Origin: Sutcliffiella sp. FSL R7-0096
GTDB lineage: Bacteria > Bacillota > Bacilli > Bacillales > Bacillaceae_I
Reading direction: 5' to 3'
DNA length: 64,000 nucleotides
NCBI RefSeq assembly: GCF_038595065.1
Contig: NZ_CP152003.1
Coordinates: 2,832,001-2,896,000 of the forward strand
Shown here: piece after piece, positions 1 through 8,790 of the stretch
How positions within the stretch are numbered: position 1 is the stretch's first letter
Layout of the letters: each line of letters opens with the position of its first letter
Made by a program: the position numbers and the translations under genes
Notes under the pieces: model-generated
Told to the model about the DNA's origin: nothing
The model's input: only the letters and a program-made list of their open reading frames with translations
Database searches by the model: none

Positions 1-47
1 GCAAACAGGAGACTCTCGACAATCGCTTTCCAATTAGTAATAGTCAA
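1..47 (-). CDS. scpB: ScpB, segregation and condensation protein B (5' end only)
   Basis: Only the first 15 codons lie in the window. They read M(TTG)[14 protein letters not shown], which matches the start of ScpB (NWKAIVE-LL). ScpB dimers bind the ScpA kleisin in the SMC-ScpAB condensin that compacts and segregates chromosomes. The TTG start at 45-47 is preceded by AAGGAGG about 11 bases upstream, inside the end of scpA, so the two genes overlap by 14 bases and are probably translationally coupled. The exact start is less certain than the identity. Confidence 0.75.
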   Translation of the reverse strand, partial: MTITNWKAIVESLLF

Positions 48-816
48 TTTCCTCGTTTCCTCCTTCCTTGTATGAAACATAGATATCCGCAAAGTTATTA
101 TCCTGCTCCAACAGTATGCTATCTTTCTTTAAAAGTTCCAATATGGCCAAAAAGGTAACAACAATATATTCCTTACTTGATTCAGGAAAAAGTTCATAGA
201 AATGTTTACGACCCTTAAATTGACGCAAATCTTGCATCAGTTCCTCCATCCGCTTTTCTATAGGTATTTCTTGTCTTGTTATTCTCGTTTGCATGGGCTT
301 TTGGATTTTTTTTCTACGCATCAGCTTTTGTAAAGCTCCAAGCATGTCATATAGGGAAACATCGAGTTTGACCTCATCAGGTTGCACATCCCTCATAAGA
401 TCACTGAGGTCACTTGGCGGTTTTGTATAGAGGTGGCTTCTTTCTTCCTCCATCTCTTTCAGGTCATCGGCTGCTTCTTTATACTTTCTGTATTCGATCA
501 GTCGGTTCATTAATTCCTCACGGGGATCTTCTTCATACTCTGCAAATTCATCTTCCTCATCTGGCAACTCTTCATCGTGTTTCGGCAAAAGCATTTTGCT
601 TTTGATTTCAATCAGCGTTGCAGCCATTACAAGGTATTCACTAGCAACATCCAATTGCAATTCTTTCATGGTATGTATGTATAATAAGTATTGCTCGGTG
701 ATCTGAGCAACCGGGATATCATATATATCAATCTCCAGCCTGTTTATCAAATGTAATAATAAATCCAATGGGCCTTCAAAGGCCTCTACTTTCACATTAT
801 ATTCCTGCACAATCAT
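34..816 (-). CDS. scpA: ScpA, segregation and condensation protein A (kleisin)
   Basis: A 260-residue kleisin subunit of the SMC-ScpAB complex. The N-terminus ([19 protein letters not shown]) is the hallmark of ScpA and forms the helical domain that binds the SMC neck. An acidic linker around residues 80-110 and a C-terminal winged-helix domain ([13 protein letters not shown]) that contacts the SMC head complete the usual layout. Length is normal for Bacillus (about 250). The ATG follows a GGTGGA-type ribosome site, and scpB overlaps the 3' end. The divergent neighbour is ypuF, as in B. subtilis. Confidence 0.95.
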   Translation of the reverse strand: MIVQEYNVKVEAFEGPLDLLLHLINRLEIDIYDIPVAQITEQYLLYIHTMKELQLDVASEYLVMAATLIEIKSKMLLPKHDEELPDEEDEFAEYEEDPREELMNRLIEYRKYKEAADDLKEMEEERSHLYTKPPSDLSDLMRDVQPDEVKLDVSLYDMLGALQKLMRRKKIQKPMQTRITRQEIPIEKRMEELMQDLRQFKGRKHFYELFPESSKEYIVVTFLAILELLKKDSILLEQDNNFADIYVSYKEGGNEEIDYY

Positions 817-934
817 TCATCCACCTAACATAAACATCAAACTATACAATAGTATAGAGTATTCCGGCATTATTTTATAGAGTTTTCATGATTATGTTAA
901 AATATTATTAGATTTACATAAAGGGGGAAATCCT

Positions 935-1456
935 TTGTATCCGAAAGCTTATCTTGATTATTTATACCATTTTCATTGTGATAGAGACTATTTCGAATGC
1001 CATGAGGTTCTAGAGGAATATTGGAAGGAAAAAGATGCAGCCGAGCGGGAGATTCATTGGGTTGGGCTCATTCAGATTGCTGTGGGGCTCTACCACCAGC
1101 GACGTGGGAATTACAAGGGAGCTTTGCGAATGCTTCAAAATGCCCATTCGATTATCGGTAAAGAGTCAGCAGAAATTAATGCGTTGGGACTTGATAGTCG
1201 TAAATTGGTTATATTGCTTGGAGAGCGGATTGATTGTGTACGAAGGGAAGAACCATATAGCAGCTTGAATTTGCCGATAGCAGACCCTGAACTGCAGATA
1301 TCTTGTGAAGCTATGGCGAAAAAATCGAGAAAAGCTTGGGGTGCAGCAAGTGATTTGCTTGATGGTTCATTGGTGAACAGGCATACTCTCCGAGATCGTA
1401 CTGAAGTGATTGCAGAGAGGCGACGCCAGCTTAACCTGCGGAAGCGGCAAGAATAG
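935..1456 (+). CDS. ypuF: DUF309 family protein, YpuF-like
   Basis: A 173-residue soluble protein of the DUF309 family. The early motif FHCDRDYFECHEVLEEYWKE holds the conserved His/Cys/Glu residues typical of the family, followed by a helical hairpin (GLIQIAVGLYHQRRGNYKGA). No biochemical function is established. The start is TTG at 935, eight bases after AAGGGGGAAA; no good ATG exists upstream. It sits divergently to scpA and next to ribT, the same place as B. subtilis ypuF. The last 25 residues are basic and less conserved-looking. Confidence 0.85.
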   Translation: MYPKAYLDYLYHFHCDRDYFECHEVLEEYWKEKDAAEREIHWVGLIQIAVGLYHQRRGNYKGALRMLQNAHSIIGKESAEINALGLDSRKLVILLGERIDCVRREEPYSSLNLPIADPELQISCEAMAKKSRKAWGAASDLLDGSLVNRHTLRDRTEVIAERRRQLNLRKRQE

Positions 1457-1668
1457 GATTAGTCGGGCTTTAGGGAGTGGGATGGGAAAGGGATTGAATG
1501 TGCTGGCCTATTGTAGAAATGTGAAGTTTTTGTCGAACGGCATGTATTGGGTGCATTTTCGCTTGTATTTTCATTTCCCGGACTCTATTTGCTGCAGTTC
1601 CGCTTGTAATTTCATTTTCCGGATTTTCCCGTATTGTAGCCCACGTGAAAATTCATCTTTACAACGCA
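1457..1668. repeat. Non-coding stretch with weak 20-21 bp periodic repeats
   Basis: No gene is supported here. The segment carries two similar units, GCTTGTATTTTCATTTCC (from 1561) and GCTTGTAATTTCATTTTCC (from 1602), spaced 41 bases apart, with a related GTATT unit 21 bases before the first at 1544. This spacing fits multiples of about 20.5 bp, as in the clearer arrays at 34415 and 62770, but the match is weak. Confidence 0.35.
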
Positions 1669-1706
1669 AAAAACGACGCACTTTCATTAGAAAGCCGTCG
1701 TTTTTC
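1669..1706. terminator. Bidirectional intrinsic terminator between ypuF and ribT
   Basis: Arms AAAAACGACG and CGTCGTTTTT with inner pairing CTTTC/GAAAG form a long hairpin with T runs on both strands. It would end ypuF on the plus strand and ribT on the minus strand. Confidence 0.85.
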
Positions 1707-1718
1707 TCCTATATGCAG

Positions 1719-2081
1719 TTATTCACTACATTCTTTTTCATCTAGATCACATTTTTCAATAAATGCAGTTGTATATTGTGTTGTTTTCACCGCTTTGTTA
1801 GGATAGGTTTCTGTGAGCGCCACGACCATTTTCTTGCCAAAACCTTGTCCACGATGGGATGGTATGACACTGATATGTTGAATGGTGAAGCTGTCCTCCT
1901 CCAACTCGATACCGATCAGTCCAATGATATCGTCTTCTTTCCAAAGAAAAAGCTGCCAGTTTTCTTTATCTTCGTAGTCTCTCATGGATTGCTGTAACTT
2001 CTTCAGCTCTTTTTCAGTTGGCATAAAGGACATAAGACCCATAGCAATTTTCTCAAAGCTCTTCTTATAACGAATTAACAT
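1719..2081 (-). CDS. ribT: RibT, GNAT-type acetyltransferase of the riboflavin cluster
   Basis: A 120-residue GNAT-fold protein. The start MLIRYKKSFEKIAMGLMSF is nearly the B. subtilis RibT start, and HISVIPSHRGQGFGKKMV is the acetyl-CoA-binding motif A (R/Q-x-x-G-x-G). RibT is the last gene of the rib cluster in Bacillus; its substrate is unknown. Here 155 bases separate it from ribH with no clear terminator, so co-transcription from the riboflavin promoter is plausible but not proven. The C-terminus is short and acidic. Confidence 0.9.
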   Translation of the reverse strand: MLIRYKKSFEKIAMGLMSFMPTEKELKKLQQSMRDYEDKENWQLFLWKEDDIIGLIGIELEEDSFTIQHISVIPSHRGQGFGKKMVVALTETYPNKAVKTTQYTTAFIEKCDLDEKECSE

Positions 2082-2236
2082 ATATTACCCCTCATTATCG
2101 AAAAAACTTTCATCAGTGTAACTACAAATAGTATAGGAAAATTACACCAGAATGTTCCTATTTGAAAGATTTTCATACTCTTAAATATACATTCTATCCA
2201 ATCAAAGCTTTAAAGTACACCCTTTTGAAATAAATC

Positions 2237-2701
2237 TTAAAATTCTCGTAATAAATTGGCCATTTCAATGGCAGACGCCGCAGCTTCCCAGCCTTTGTTA
2301 CCTGCTTTCGTACCTGCTCGTTCAATAGCCTGTTCAATGGTTTCTGTTGTCAGCACGCCGAAGATAACAGGAATTCCAGATTGCATGGAAGCTTGGGATA
2401 CCCCTTTAGCTGCCTCATTGCAGACATAATCAAAATGAGGAGTCGAGCCACGGATCACTGTGCCAAGTGTGATTACTGCATCGTATTTCCCGGAATCAGC
2501 CATTCTTTTTGCCACTAAAGGAATTTCAAAAGCACCTGGTACCCAAGCCACATCCACCTGACCCTCTTCCACACCGTGTCTTTTGAGAGCGTCCTGCGCT
2601 CCACCAAGAAGCTTGCTTGTAATAAACTCATTAAATCTTCCAACCACAATCCCTACTCTAAGTCCTGTTCCTACTAAATTCCCTTCAAATACCTTTGCCA
2701 T
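2237..2701 (-). CDS. ribH: 6,7-dimethyl-8-ribityllumazine synthase
   Basis: Condenses 5-amino-6-ribitylaminouracil with 3,4-dihydroxy-2-butanone 4-phosphate to lumazine, the penultimate riboflavin step. At 154 residues it has the family length. Visible motifs are [12 protein letters not shown] (substrate loop), VPGAFEIPL, and [21 protein letters not shown], where His89 is the expected general acid/base. In Bacillus this subunit forms a 60-mer shell enclosing RibE trimers. It ends the ribD-E-BA-H block, 54 bases after ribBA; the ATG has an AGGAGG-type ribosome site. Confidence 0.97.
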   Translation of the reverse strand: MAKVFEGNLVGTGLRVGIVVGRFNEFITSKLLGGAQDALKRHGVEEGQVDVAWVPGAFEIPLVAKRMADSGKYDAVITLGTVIRGSTPHFDYVCNEAAKGVSQASMQSGIPVIFGVLTTETIEQAIERAGTKAGNKGWEAAASAIEMANLLREF

Positions 2702-2755
2702 GAAATGTTCCTCCTATTTTTACGGTACTGTACTATCATACCGGAATAATTAATA

Positions 2756-3958
2756 TTAAAAATGCAACATATGCCCCAATTTTGAATGCTTGGTTTTTAA
2801 ATAGTTTTCGTTCGCTTCTTTTGTTGGCATTTGGAGTGGCACACGGTCCACTACCTCCAACTCATAGCCTTTTAATCCAGCAATTTTACGAGGGTTATTC
2901 GTTAGCAGCTTCATTTGGGAAACCCCAAGATCCCGGAGAATTTGAGCCCCGATTCCATAATCCCTCAAATCTGCGCCAAACCCCAGTTTTTCATTGGCCT
3001 CCACTGTATCGTAACCTTGTTCCTGAAGCTTATAGGCTCGCATCTTGTTCAGAAGCCCGATGCCACGCCCCTCTTGCCTCATATAAAGGAGCACACCGTT
3101 GCCAGCTTCATCTATTTGTGCCAATGCTGCATGCAACTGCGGTCCGCAGTCACAACGGTTCGAACCAAACACATCTCCTGTCAAGCACTCTGAATGGACG
3201 CGAACAAGTGTCGGTTTGTCAGGGCTAATTTCTCCCTTTACCAAGGCCACATGTTCCTTGCCATCAACGATATTGGAATAACCAACGGCTCTAAAATCCC
3301 CGAATTCGGTAGGAAGCTTGATTTCCACTTCCCTTTGAACAAGTTTGTCCTTTCGGTTACGATATTGAATTAAATCTTTGATTGTAATCATTTTCAAGTC
3401 AAACTTATCGGCAATCTTCCTAAGTTCGGGAACACGCGCCATAGATCCGTCTTCGTTCATTATTTCACAGATCACTCCGGCTGGGGAGGATCCGCTCATT
3501 TGAGCCAGGTCTACCGCAGCTTCTGTATGTCCTGCCCTTCTTAAGACCCCACCCTTTTTTGCCACAAGCGGAAAAATGTGTCCAGGGCGTTTGAAATCTC
3601 CTGCTTTTGATGTTGATGATAACAGTTCCAGTATGGTGGTAGAACGTTCAAATGCAGAAATACCCGTTGTCGTCGAAATATGGTCAATACTTACAGTAAA
3701 TGCGGTTCCATGTGAGTCCGTATTGTGGTTCACCATTGGAACTAGGTCCAATTTTTCTGCAAGCTCCTCCTGAACGGGAACACAAATCAATCCACGCCCA
3801 TGAGTGGCCATGAAATTCACGACAGAAGGAGTTGTCTTTTCTGCAAGGGAAACAAAGTCCCCTTCATTTTCCCTGTCCTCATCATCACAAACGATGATGA
3901 CCTTGCCTTCCTGAAGGTCTGCTAATGCTTCTTCAATCGAATTAAAAATTCCACTCAT
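2756..3958 (-). CDS. ribBA: Bifunctional DHBP synthase / GTP cyclohydrolase II
   Basis: Supplies both precursors of riboflavin. The N-terminal half (to about residue 200) is 3,4-dihydroxy-2-butanone 4-phosphate synthase with the acidic metal site [11 protein letters not shown] near residue 25-35. The C-terminal half is GTP cyclohydrolase II, with the zinc motif [16 protein letters not shown] and the RQEGRGIGL loop. A start at 3958 gives 400 residues, close to B. subtilis RibA, and places ATG six bases after GAGGTG; a GTG nine bases upstream is less likely. It is five codons or fewer from ribE, so tightly coupled in the operon. Confidence 0.96.
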   Translation of the reverse strand: MSGIFNSIEEALADLQEGKVIIVCDDEDRENEGDFVSLAEKTTPSVVNFMATHGRGLICVPVQEELAEKLDLVPMVNHNTDSHGTAFTVSIDHISTTTGISAFERSTTILELLSSTSKAGDFKRPGHIFPLVAKKGGVLRRAGHTEAAVDLAQMSGSSPAGVICEIMNEDGSMARVPELRKIADKFDLKMITIKDLIQYRNRKDKLVQREVEIKLPTEFGDFRAVGYSNIVDGKEHVALVKGEISPDKPTLVRVHSECLTGDVFGSNRCDCGPQLHAALAQIDEAGNGVLLYMRQEGRGIGLLNKMRAYKLQEQGYDTVEANEKLGFGADLRDYGIGAQILRDLGVSQMKLLTNNPRKIAGLKGYELEVVDRVPLQMPTKEANENYLKTKHSKLGHMLHF

Positions 3959-3973
3959 CGTCCTCACCTCACC

Positions 3974-4633
3974 TTATTTAAATCCATGCTCTTCTAAAAA
4001 TGATGCTGACATACCGGACTTAGGAGATGAACCTACATGTTGATTATGTTGCTTCAACAGATGGTCCATATATTTTGCCAGCATGTCCACTTCAATATTT
4101 ACGGTATCTCCTTTACCTTTTCCTCCAAGAATGGTTTCATTCAATGTGTGTGGAATGAGTGATATGGTAAAGCTATGATCCGATACGCCAAATATCGTTA
4201 AACTGGTACCGTCTACTGTAACCGACCCCTTCAACATCAAGTAGCGTGAAAGATCAGCATTTACCGTGATGGTATAGTAGACAGCGTTTGCCACCCTTTT
4301 TTTATCGTGAATGATACCTGTTCCATCGACATGTCCACTTACAAAATGCCCGCCAAATCTACCATTTGCTATCATGGCCCGTTCGAGGTTTACTTTAGAA
4401 CCTGCATTCAAAGACTGTAAGGAAGTTGCACGAACCGTTTCAGGCATGACATCCACTGTAAAGCGGTTCGCCGAGAAAGTTGTAACAGTCAAACACACAC
4501 CGTTGACAGCGATACTGTCCCCGAGCTTTACATCTTTTAATACCTTCTGAGCTTCTATCTCTAATATTATTGCCTGGTCACCCCTAATGATTTGTTTGAT
4601 TGTTCCTATTTCTTCAATGATTCCCGTAAACAA
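3974..4633 (-). CDS. ribE: Riboflavin synthase, alpha chain
   Basis: Dismutates two lumazine molecules to riboflavin. The start MFTGIIEEIGTI is diagnostic. Two lumazine-binding repeats are visible, each with a GDSIAVNGVCLTV or GSVTVDGTSLTI type signature (near residues 40 and 135), and the interdomain HFVSGHVDGTG. At 219 residues it has the usual length, with a loose C-terminal tail. It is four bases from ribD, so coupled. The trimer is normally housed in the RibH capsid. Confidence 0.97.
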   Translation of the reverse strand: MFTGIIEEIGTIKQIIRGDQAIILEIEAQKVLKDVKLGDSIAVNGVCLTVTTFSANRFTVDVMPETVRATSLQSLNAGSKVNLERAMIANGRFGGHFVSGHVDGTGIIHDKKRVANAVYYTITVNADLSRYLMLKGSVTVDGTSLTIFGVSDHSFTISLIPHTLNETILGGKGKGDTVNIEVDMLAKYMDHLLKQHNQHVGSSPKSGMSASFLEEHGFK

Positions 4634-4637
4634 GTGC

Positions 4638-5744
4638 TCATTCCTCCTTCCCGTTTAATATAGGTACCGAGACAATCTTCAAGTCCTTACCAACTTGCGT
4701 ACATTCTTTTATTTCCAGATCGACAGTTTCTGCCATCGTTGCAAAACCCTCCCCACCTATTAACGTCGGAGCGTCATTTCCTCCGATTAACTTAGGTGCA
4801 ATATAGGTTATGACCTGATTGATGGCTTTTTCTTTAAGGAAACTGCCATTTACCGTGGATCCGCCTTCCACAAATAACGACGTGACCCCTTCCTCTCCCA
4901 ACAAAGATAAGAGTGGTACAATGTCCACTTTCAGCGAAGGTAGAGAAAGGACCCTTACTCCATCTTTGTTCTGAAGAGCTTTTTCTTTTTCCACATCCGG
5001 TTTTGCGCCAGTAATGATCCAAGTCGGTGCCTCTCCATCTGTAACCACCTTTGCATGCAATGGTGTACGCAACTGAGTGTCCAAAATAATTCTTATCGGA
5101 TTTTTTCCACCGTTCGGTAGTCTGGTTGTCAGGCTCGGATTATCGGCTAGCACCGTACCCACCCCGACTAGGATCGCATCGTGTTGATGCCGGTACTGAT
5201 GGACATCCAAGCGTGCTTCCGCTCCTGTAATCCACTTGCTCTCAAATGTATGAGTTGCCGTTTTACCGTCCAAGCTTGCAGCCGTTTTCAACGTCACATA
5301 AGGCTGATTCGTCTTTAAGTAGTGAAAAAACACTTTATTTAAAGCTAGTGCTTCTTCCTGACATATTCCCAAGTCCACCTCTATACCGGCTTTGCGGAGC
5401 TTTTCAATTCCTTTTCCTGCTACCAGAGGATTGGGATCGACTGATGCAATGACTACTCTATTCACTTCGGATTGGATGAGCAAATCCGAGCATGGGGGAG
5501 TTTTACCATAATGACTACAAGGTTCCAAAGTGACATAAACAGTCGAACCTTTTGTTTTATTGGACCCTGCCATCTTGATGGCATTTACTTCCGCGTGTGA
5601 TTCGCCTGCTTTAAGATGTGCACCAAATCCAACAATCTCCCCGTCTTTTACAACGACTGACCCTACCACTGGGTTAGGAGAGGTCTGGCCTGTTGCACGT
5701 TTTGCAAGATCTATTGCAAATTTCATATAGTATTGATCGTCCAA
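4638..5744 (-). CDS. ribD: Bifunctional riboflavin deaminase/reductase
   Basis: First structural gene of the operon. It deaminates and then reduces the pyrimidine intermediate made by GTP cyclohydrolase II. The deaminase domain (1 to about 145) shows HAEVNAI and the zinc ligands TLEPCSHYGKTPPC; the reductase domain follows from about residue 146 (YVTLKTAASLDGK, GxGTVLADNPSLTTR, FVEGGSTV). Length 368 is normal. The start is TTG at 5744, five bases after AAGGAGGGG. Between this gene and its FMN riboswitch lies an inserted 183-bp element, so the leader is unusually long. Confidence 0.96.
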   Translation of the reverse strand: MDDQYYMKFAIDLAKRATGQTSPNPVVGSVVVKDGEIVGFGAHLKAGESHAEVNAIKMAGSNKTKGSTVYVTLEPCSHYGKTPPCSDLLIQSEVNRVVIASVDPNPLVAGKGIEKLRKAGIEVDLGICQEEALALNKVFFHYLKTNQPYVTLKTAASLDGKTATHTFESKWITGAEARLDVHQYRHQHDAILVGVGTVLADNPSLTTRLPNGGKNPIRIILDTQLRTPLHAKVVTDGEAPTWIITGAKPDVEKEKALQNKDGVRVLSLPSLKVDIVPLLSLLGEEGVTSLFVEGGSTVNGSFLKEKAINQVITYIAPKLIGGNDAPTLIGGEGFATMAETVDLEIKECTQVGKDLKIVSVPILNGKEE

Positions 5745-5767
5745 TGTGGCCCCTCCTTTTTACTTAG

Positions 5768-5950
5768 GCTCTTATTTCATTGTTTGTTGCTATCCACTAG
5801 TAAAAAGTCGGCAATTGGACTTTTTACTGCTTACATACTCCAAAATAGGCAGATAATAATTTTATTACAACAAGGAAAAGAGCAGGACAGTATGGAATAT
5901 AACGTTTGATACAAAATACGAAAAATCAACAAAGTTTACAAAAAATAGCC
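5768..5950 (+). mobile_element. MITE-like element, copy 1 (183 bp) in the ribD leader
   Basis: Same orientation and length as the copy at 39148. Begins GCTCTTATTTCATTG and ends TTTACAAAAAATAGCC, imperfect inverted ends. It contains the internal palindrome AGTAAAAAGTC/GACTTTTTACT (from 5800). The 9 bases on each side (TTTACTTAG, TTTACATAT) match at 7 of 9 positions, consistent with an old 9-bp target duplication. No coding capacity. Confidence 0.8.
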
Positions 5951-5963
5951 TTTACATATAAAA

Positions 5964-5993
5964 AAACCTCTAAGAATTTGGCCTTAGAGGTTT
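5964..5993 (-). terminator. Riboswitch-associated intrinsic terminator
   Basis: On the minus strand AAACCTCTAAG and CTTAGAGGTTT pair around a short loop, followed by a run of T. It lies about 70 bases downstream of the FMN aptamer and is the likely expression platform: FMN binding would favour this hairpin and stop transcription before ribD. Confidence 0.85.
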
Positions 5994-6063
5994 GGTGGAT
6001 TAAAATTGCGTATAGGAAAATAAACAGTGTACTGATATTAATTTTACACTGCTTGCAATCTAT

Positions 6064-6210
6064 AATCCTTCTCCCATCCAGACTTTCACTGTCGGCCCTG
6101 GAGTTGCACCAGATCCACCGCTTTTCTTTATCAAGAAAACCGGGTCACGGACTAAGAAGCACTTGGCTTCATCACCGCCGGTAGGGAATTTCACCCACCC
6201 CCGAAGGACA
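6064..6210 (-). promoter_or_regulatory. FMN riboswitch (RFN element)
   Basis: The minus strand carries the RFN signature in order: CTTCGGGGGTGGGTGAAAT, CCCTACCGGCGGTGATGAAG, AGTCCGTGACCCG, GGTGGATCTGGTGC, and the closing CCGACAGTGAAAGTCTGGAT followed by GGGAGAAG. This is the conserved FMN-sensing aptamer found before rib operons of Bacillus. It controls ribD-ribE-ribBA-ribH (and perhaps ribT). Confidence 0.97.
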
Positions 6211-6236
6211 TTCATATGTAGTTGTCTTTCATTATT

Positions 6237-6264
6237 ATTTTAGCATATCTTCACAATAAGTAAA
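6237..6264 (-). promoter_or_regulatory. Candidate sigma-A promoter of the rib operon
   Basis: Minus strand: -35 TTTACT (6259-6264), 16-bp spacer, -10 TAAAAT (6237-6242) preceded by TG one base upstream (extended -10). It lies about 30 bases before the aptamer, where the rib promoter is expected. The -35 matches consensus at only 4 of 6 positions. Confidence 0.5.
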
Positions 6265-6405
6265 ATTTAAAGTTTCAGATAAGTATGTCATACGATGAAA
6301 AACCAGTAGATTAGCCCCCAAATCAGGGACATCGTTAGCAATACACCGAGTAATATCCAATTCTTTTTGTTCAATGTAATTCCCTGCTTCCTTCTCGTAG
6401 TAAAA

Positions 6406-6588
6406 GGCTCTTTTCGTAAACTTGGTTGCTTTTTCGTATGGATACATCAACCGTTGTTTCCCTTGCTGTCGTGCTCTTTTCCTTACTGTACTTAAGATAC
6501 TACTTGTACCTTTTAGAGTAAGTAAGCAGTAAAAAGTCCAATTTCTGACTTTTTACAAGTGAATAGCATCAATCTTTGAGAAAAGAGC
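6406..6588 (-). mobile_element. MITE-like element, copy 2 (183 bp)
   Basis: Reverse orientation relative to the copies at 5768 and 39148. Begins GGCTCTTTTCGTAAAC and ends TTTGAGAAAAGAGC. It is flanked by an exact 9-bp direct repeat GTAGTAAAA (6397-6405 and 6589-6597), the mark of transposition. The internal AGTAAAAAGTC palindrome is present near 6528 with small changes. It lies between ppiB and the rib leader. Confidence 0.88.
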
Positions 6589-6596
6589 GTAGTAAA

Positions 6597-6622
6597 AAAA
6601 GAGAGAGCATCTCTGCTCCCGC
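6597..6622 (-). terminator. Intrinsic terminator of ppiB
   Basis: Minus strand GGGAGCA-GAGA-TGCTCTC hairpin followed by seven T. It starts within the 9-bp duplication of the neighbouring element, so the element inserted just at the end of the T run. Confidence 0.75.
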
Positions 6623-6630
6623 TTTTGGCC

Positions 6631-7071
6631 TTATTCAGCGTCCGTTACTTCCACTTTCTCCATAACATCGCCATTTTTCATGTTTCTAGCAGTCTCTAAA
6701 CCGGAAGTCACTTTACCGAAGACCGTATGAACTCCGTTCAAGTGTGGTTGAGGTTGATGAACGATGAAGAATTGGCTAGAACCAGTGTCTCTTCCAGCGT
6801 GTGCCATGGATAAGCTTCCCGCTTCATGATTATGTGGGTTTCCTTCTGTTTCACACTTGATCGTAGTTCCGCTTCCGCCTGCACCCGTACCAGTCGGGTC
6901 TCCACCTTGGCTTACGAAACCAGGGATAACACGGTGGAAAGTTACACCATTGTAAAACCCTTCGTTCGCTAATTTTTCAAAGTTAGCAACCGTATTAGGT
7001 GCTTCGTTTGGATAAAGTTCGAATTCAATCTTCTCGCCATTTTCCATTAGTATGTATCCTGTTTTTGCCAT
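6631..7071 (-). CDS. ppiB: Peptidyl-prolyl cis-trans isomerase (cyclophilin type)
   Basis: A cytosolic cyclophilin that speeds proline isomerisation. The family core is visible: [21 protein letters not shown] (catalytic Arg in FHRV), [35 protein letters not shown] start at 7071 ([12 protein letters not shown]) gives 146 residues and nine-base spacing from AAAGGAG; the upstream ATG of the longer frame abuts the ribosome site and is unlikely. Monocistronic, with its own terminator. Confidence 0.95.
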   Translation of the reverse strand: MAKTGYILMENGEKIEFELYPNEAPNTVANFEKLANEGFYNGVTFHRVIPGFVSQGGDPTGTGAGGSGTTIKCETEGNPHNHEAGSLSMAHAGRDTGSSQFFIVHQPQPHLNGVHTVFGKVTSGLETARNMKNGDVMEKVEVTDAE

Positions 7072-7195
7072 TATGAACATCTCCTTTGTAATAAATTGAA
7101 CCAGTTTTTATCATACATGAAATCAAGTTGAAAAGGAAGTAAGATGACGGATGGATTTCCTGTTGATTAAACCACCCACCTTTAATACAATCAAA

Positions 7196-7223
7196 AAGCC
7201 CATCTCCAAGGAGAATGGACTCG
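7196..7223 (-). terminator. Intrinsic terminator of lysA
   Basis: Minus strand AGTCCATTCTCC-TT-GGAGATGGGCT hairpin followed by TTTTTG, 15 bases past the lysA stop. Confidence 0.85.
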
Positions 7224-7238
7224 TTTCTTCCAACTAGA

Positions 7239-8564
7239 TTATTTTACAATCTTGCTTTTCGCTTGATATGGCAGATCCAATCTCACAAGATCTTCAAACG
7301 TTTCACGTCTAATGACTAACTGAGCCTCACCATCTTCTACGAACACCACTGCCGGTTTGGTAATCCTATTGTAGTTGTTGGCCATTGCATATCCGTACGC
7401 TCCAGTACAGAATACTGCCAGATAGTCTTCATGGTTGGCTTTTGGTAAAGGAAGGTCCCAAATGAGCATATCACCGGATTCGCAGCATTTTCCTGCTATG
7501 GAAACCTTGTCGTCTGCTTCCTCTTTTACTCTGTTTGCAAGTACTGCTTCATATTTAGCCTGATAGAGAGCAGGTCTGATATTATCCGTCATGCCACCAT
7601 CAATTGCCAAGTAATGTCTTATGTTCGGTATCTCTTTTTTCGATCCTACTGAATAGATGGTTGTGCCGGCATCCCCTACTAAAGAACGGCCTGGCTCAAT
7701 CCAGATCTCCGGCATCTTCAATCCATGGCCGGCAACAAAAGATTGTACATCGGAAATGATTTCTTCTACATAGACCGAGGCAGGAAGAGGATTATCTTCG
7801 GCTGTATAACGGATCCCGAACCCTCCACCTAGGTTTACCACACGTGCTTCAAATCCATCCTGCTCGTTCCATTCCTTTAATGTTTCAAAAAGTTTCCCTG
7901 CTGCAAGCTTAAATCCGGTTGTTTCAAAGATTTGGGAACCGATATGGCAGTGAACCCCCAATAAGTCCAAATGAGGTGCCGTTGAGGCTATTTGCATCGC
8001 TTCATGCGCCTGGCCGCTTTGCAAATCAAATCCAAACTTGGAATCTTCCTGACCTGTTAAAATATAATCATGTGTATGCGCATTGATACCTGGCGTAACT
8101 CGAAGGAGAATCGGCATAACATAGCCTTGGTTCTCGCAAACCTCCTGTAGAAGCTTCAGTTCCAGAAAGTTATCGACTACCACACAACCAATTTTCTTCT
8201 TCACTGCCATTTCTAGCTCCTCAACGCTCTTGTTATTGCCATGGAAATGGATGCGTTCTACGGGAAAATCTGCAATTAAAGCGGTATAAAGCTCTCCTCC
8301 TGACACTACATCCAGAGATAAGCCCTCCTCTTTAACCAATTGAAACATGGCAACAGAAGAAAAAGCTTTACTTGCGTAAGCTACCTGAGCTTTTACACCT
8401 AAGTTTTTAAAAGTTTTCTGAAAATCACGTGCACGCTCTCTTATTAGCGCCACATCATATACATAGAGTGGAGTGCCGTATTCGGTCGCCAACTCGATCG
8501 TGTCGACTCCTCCTATTTCCAAATGTCCTTTTGCGTTCACTTTACTGGTTCCATGAAAATACAT
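7239..8564 (-). CDS. lysA: Diaminopimelate decarboxylase
   Basis: Last step of lysine synthesis, meso-diaminopimelate to L-lysine. It is PLP-dependent: Lys66 in VAYASKAFSS is the cofactor lysine, with GVHCHIGSQI, the GGGFGIRY phosphate loop, EPGRSLVG, and the CESGD motif that supplies an active-site Cys across the dimer. The start MYFHGTSKVNAKGHLEIGGVD matches Bacillus LysA, and 441 residues is the expected length. It lies downstream of spoVAF in the same direction but a terminator (8676-8702) separates them. I saw no lysine riboswitch upstream. Confidence 0.96.
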   Translation of the reverse strand: MYFHGTSKVNAKGHLEIGGVDTIELATEYGTPLYVYDVALIRERARDFQKTFKNLGVKAQVAYASKAFSSVAMFQLVKEEGLSLDVVSGGELYTALIADFPVERIHFHGNNKSVEELEMAVKKKIGCVVVDNFLELKLLQEVCENQGYVMPILLRVTPGINAHTHDYILTGQEDSKFGFDLQSGQAHEAMQIASTAPHLDLLGVHCHIGSQIFETTGFKLAAGKLFETLKEWNEQDGFEARVVNLGGGFGIRYTAEDNPLPASVYVEEIISDVQSFVAGHGLKMPEIWIEPGRSLVGDAGTTIYSVGSKKEIPNIRHYLAIDGGMTDNIRPALYQAKYEAVLANRVKEEADDKVSIAGKCCESGDMLIWDLPLPKANHEDYLAVFCTGAYGYAMANNYNRITKPAVVFVEDGEAQLVIRRETFEDLVRLDLPYQAKSKIVK

Positions 8565-8675
8565 CTGCCGTTTCCCCTTACGCTTTTAGTTTATATGTAG
8601 CTCTATTATATACCATATTCCCTACTAGAGAGATGTGGATGTGTTCTAGCCCCTGTTTACAAAATTTAAGCAAAA

Positions 8676-8702
8676 AACAGCTAAACAGAATCTTTAGCTG
8701 TT
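8676..8702 (-). terminator. Intrinsic terminator of the spoVA operon
   Basis: Minus strand AACAGCTAAA-GATTCTG-TTTAGCTGTT followed by TTTT; perfect 10-bp stem between spoVAF and lysA. Confidence 0.9.
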
Positions 8703-8790
8703 CATATAAATCACTTTCATTCTGCACTTGATTAAACTAAACTCTATCACATCTAACCCCCTCTATCAAGCGAATATTCTTACTAGTTTG

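Noticed and set aside
414-605. Long antisense frames inside conserved genes (for example in scpA, ribBA, spoVA, pdp and the TPR gene)
   Set aside because: They mirror the codon pattern of the true gene on the other strand and lack ribosome sites.
6235-6450. 71-codon frame on the minus strand upstream of the rib operon
   Set aside because: Its first 15 codons come from element copy 2, and it runs over the likely rib promoter and ends at the riboswitch. No ribosome site. Treated as chance.
8565-8670. Possible lysine riboswitch before lysA
   Set aside because: No L-box conserved stretches were seen; only an AT-rich leader with a TATAAT-like element.
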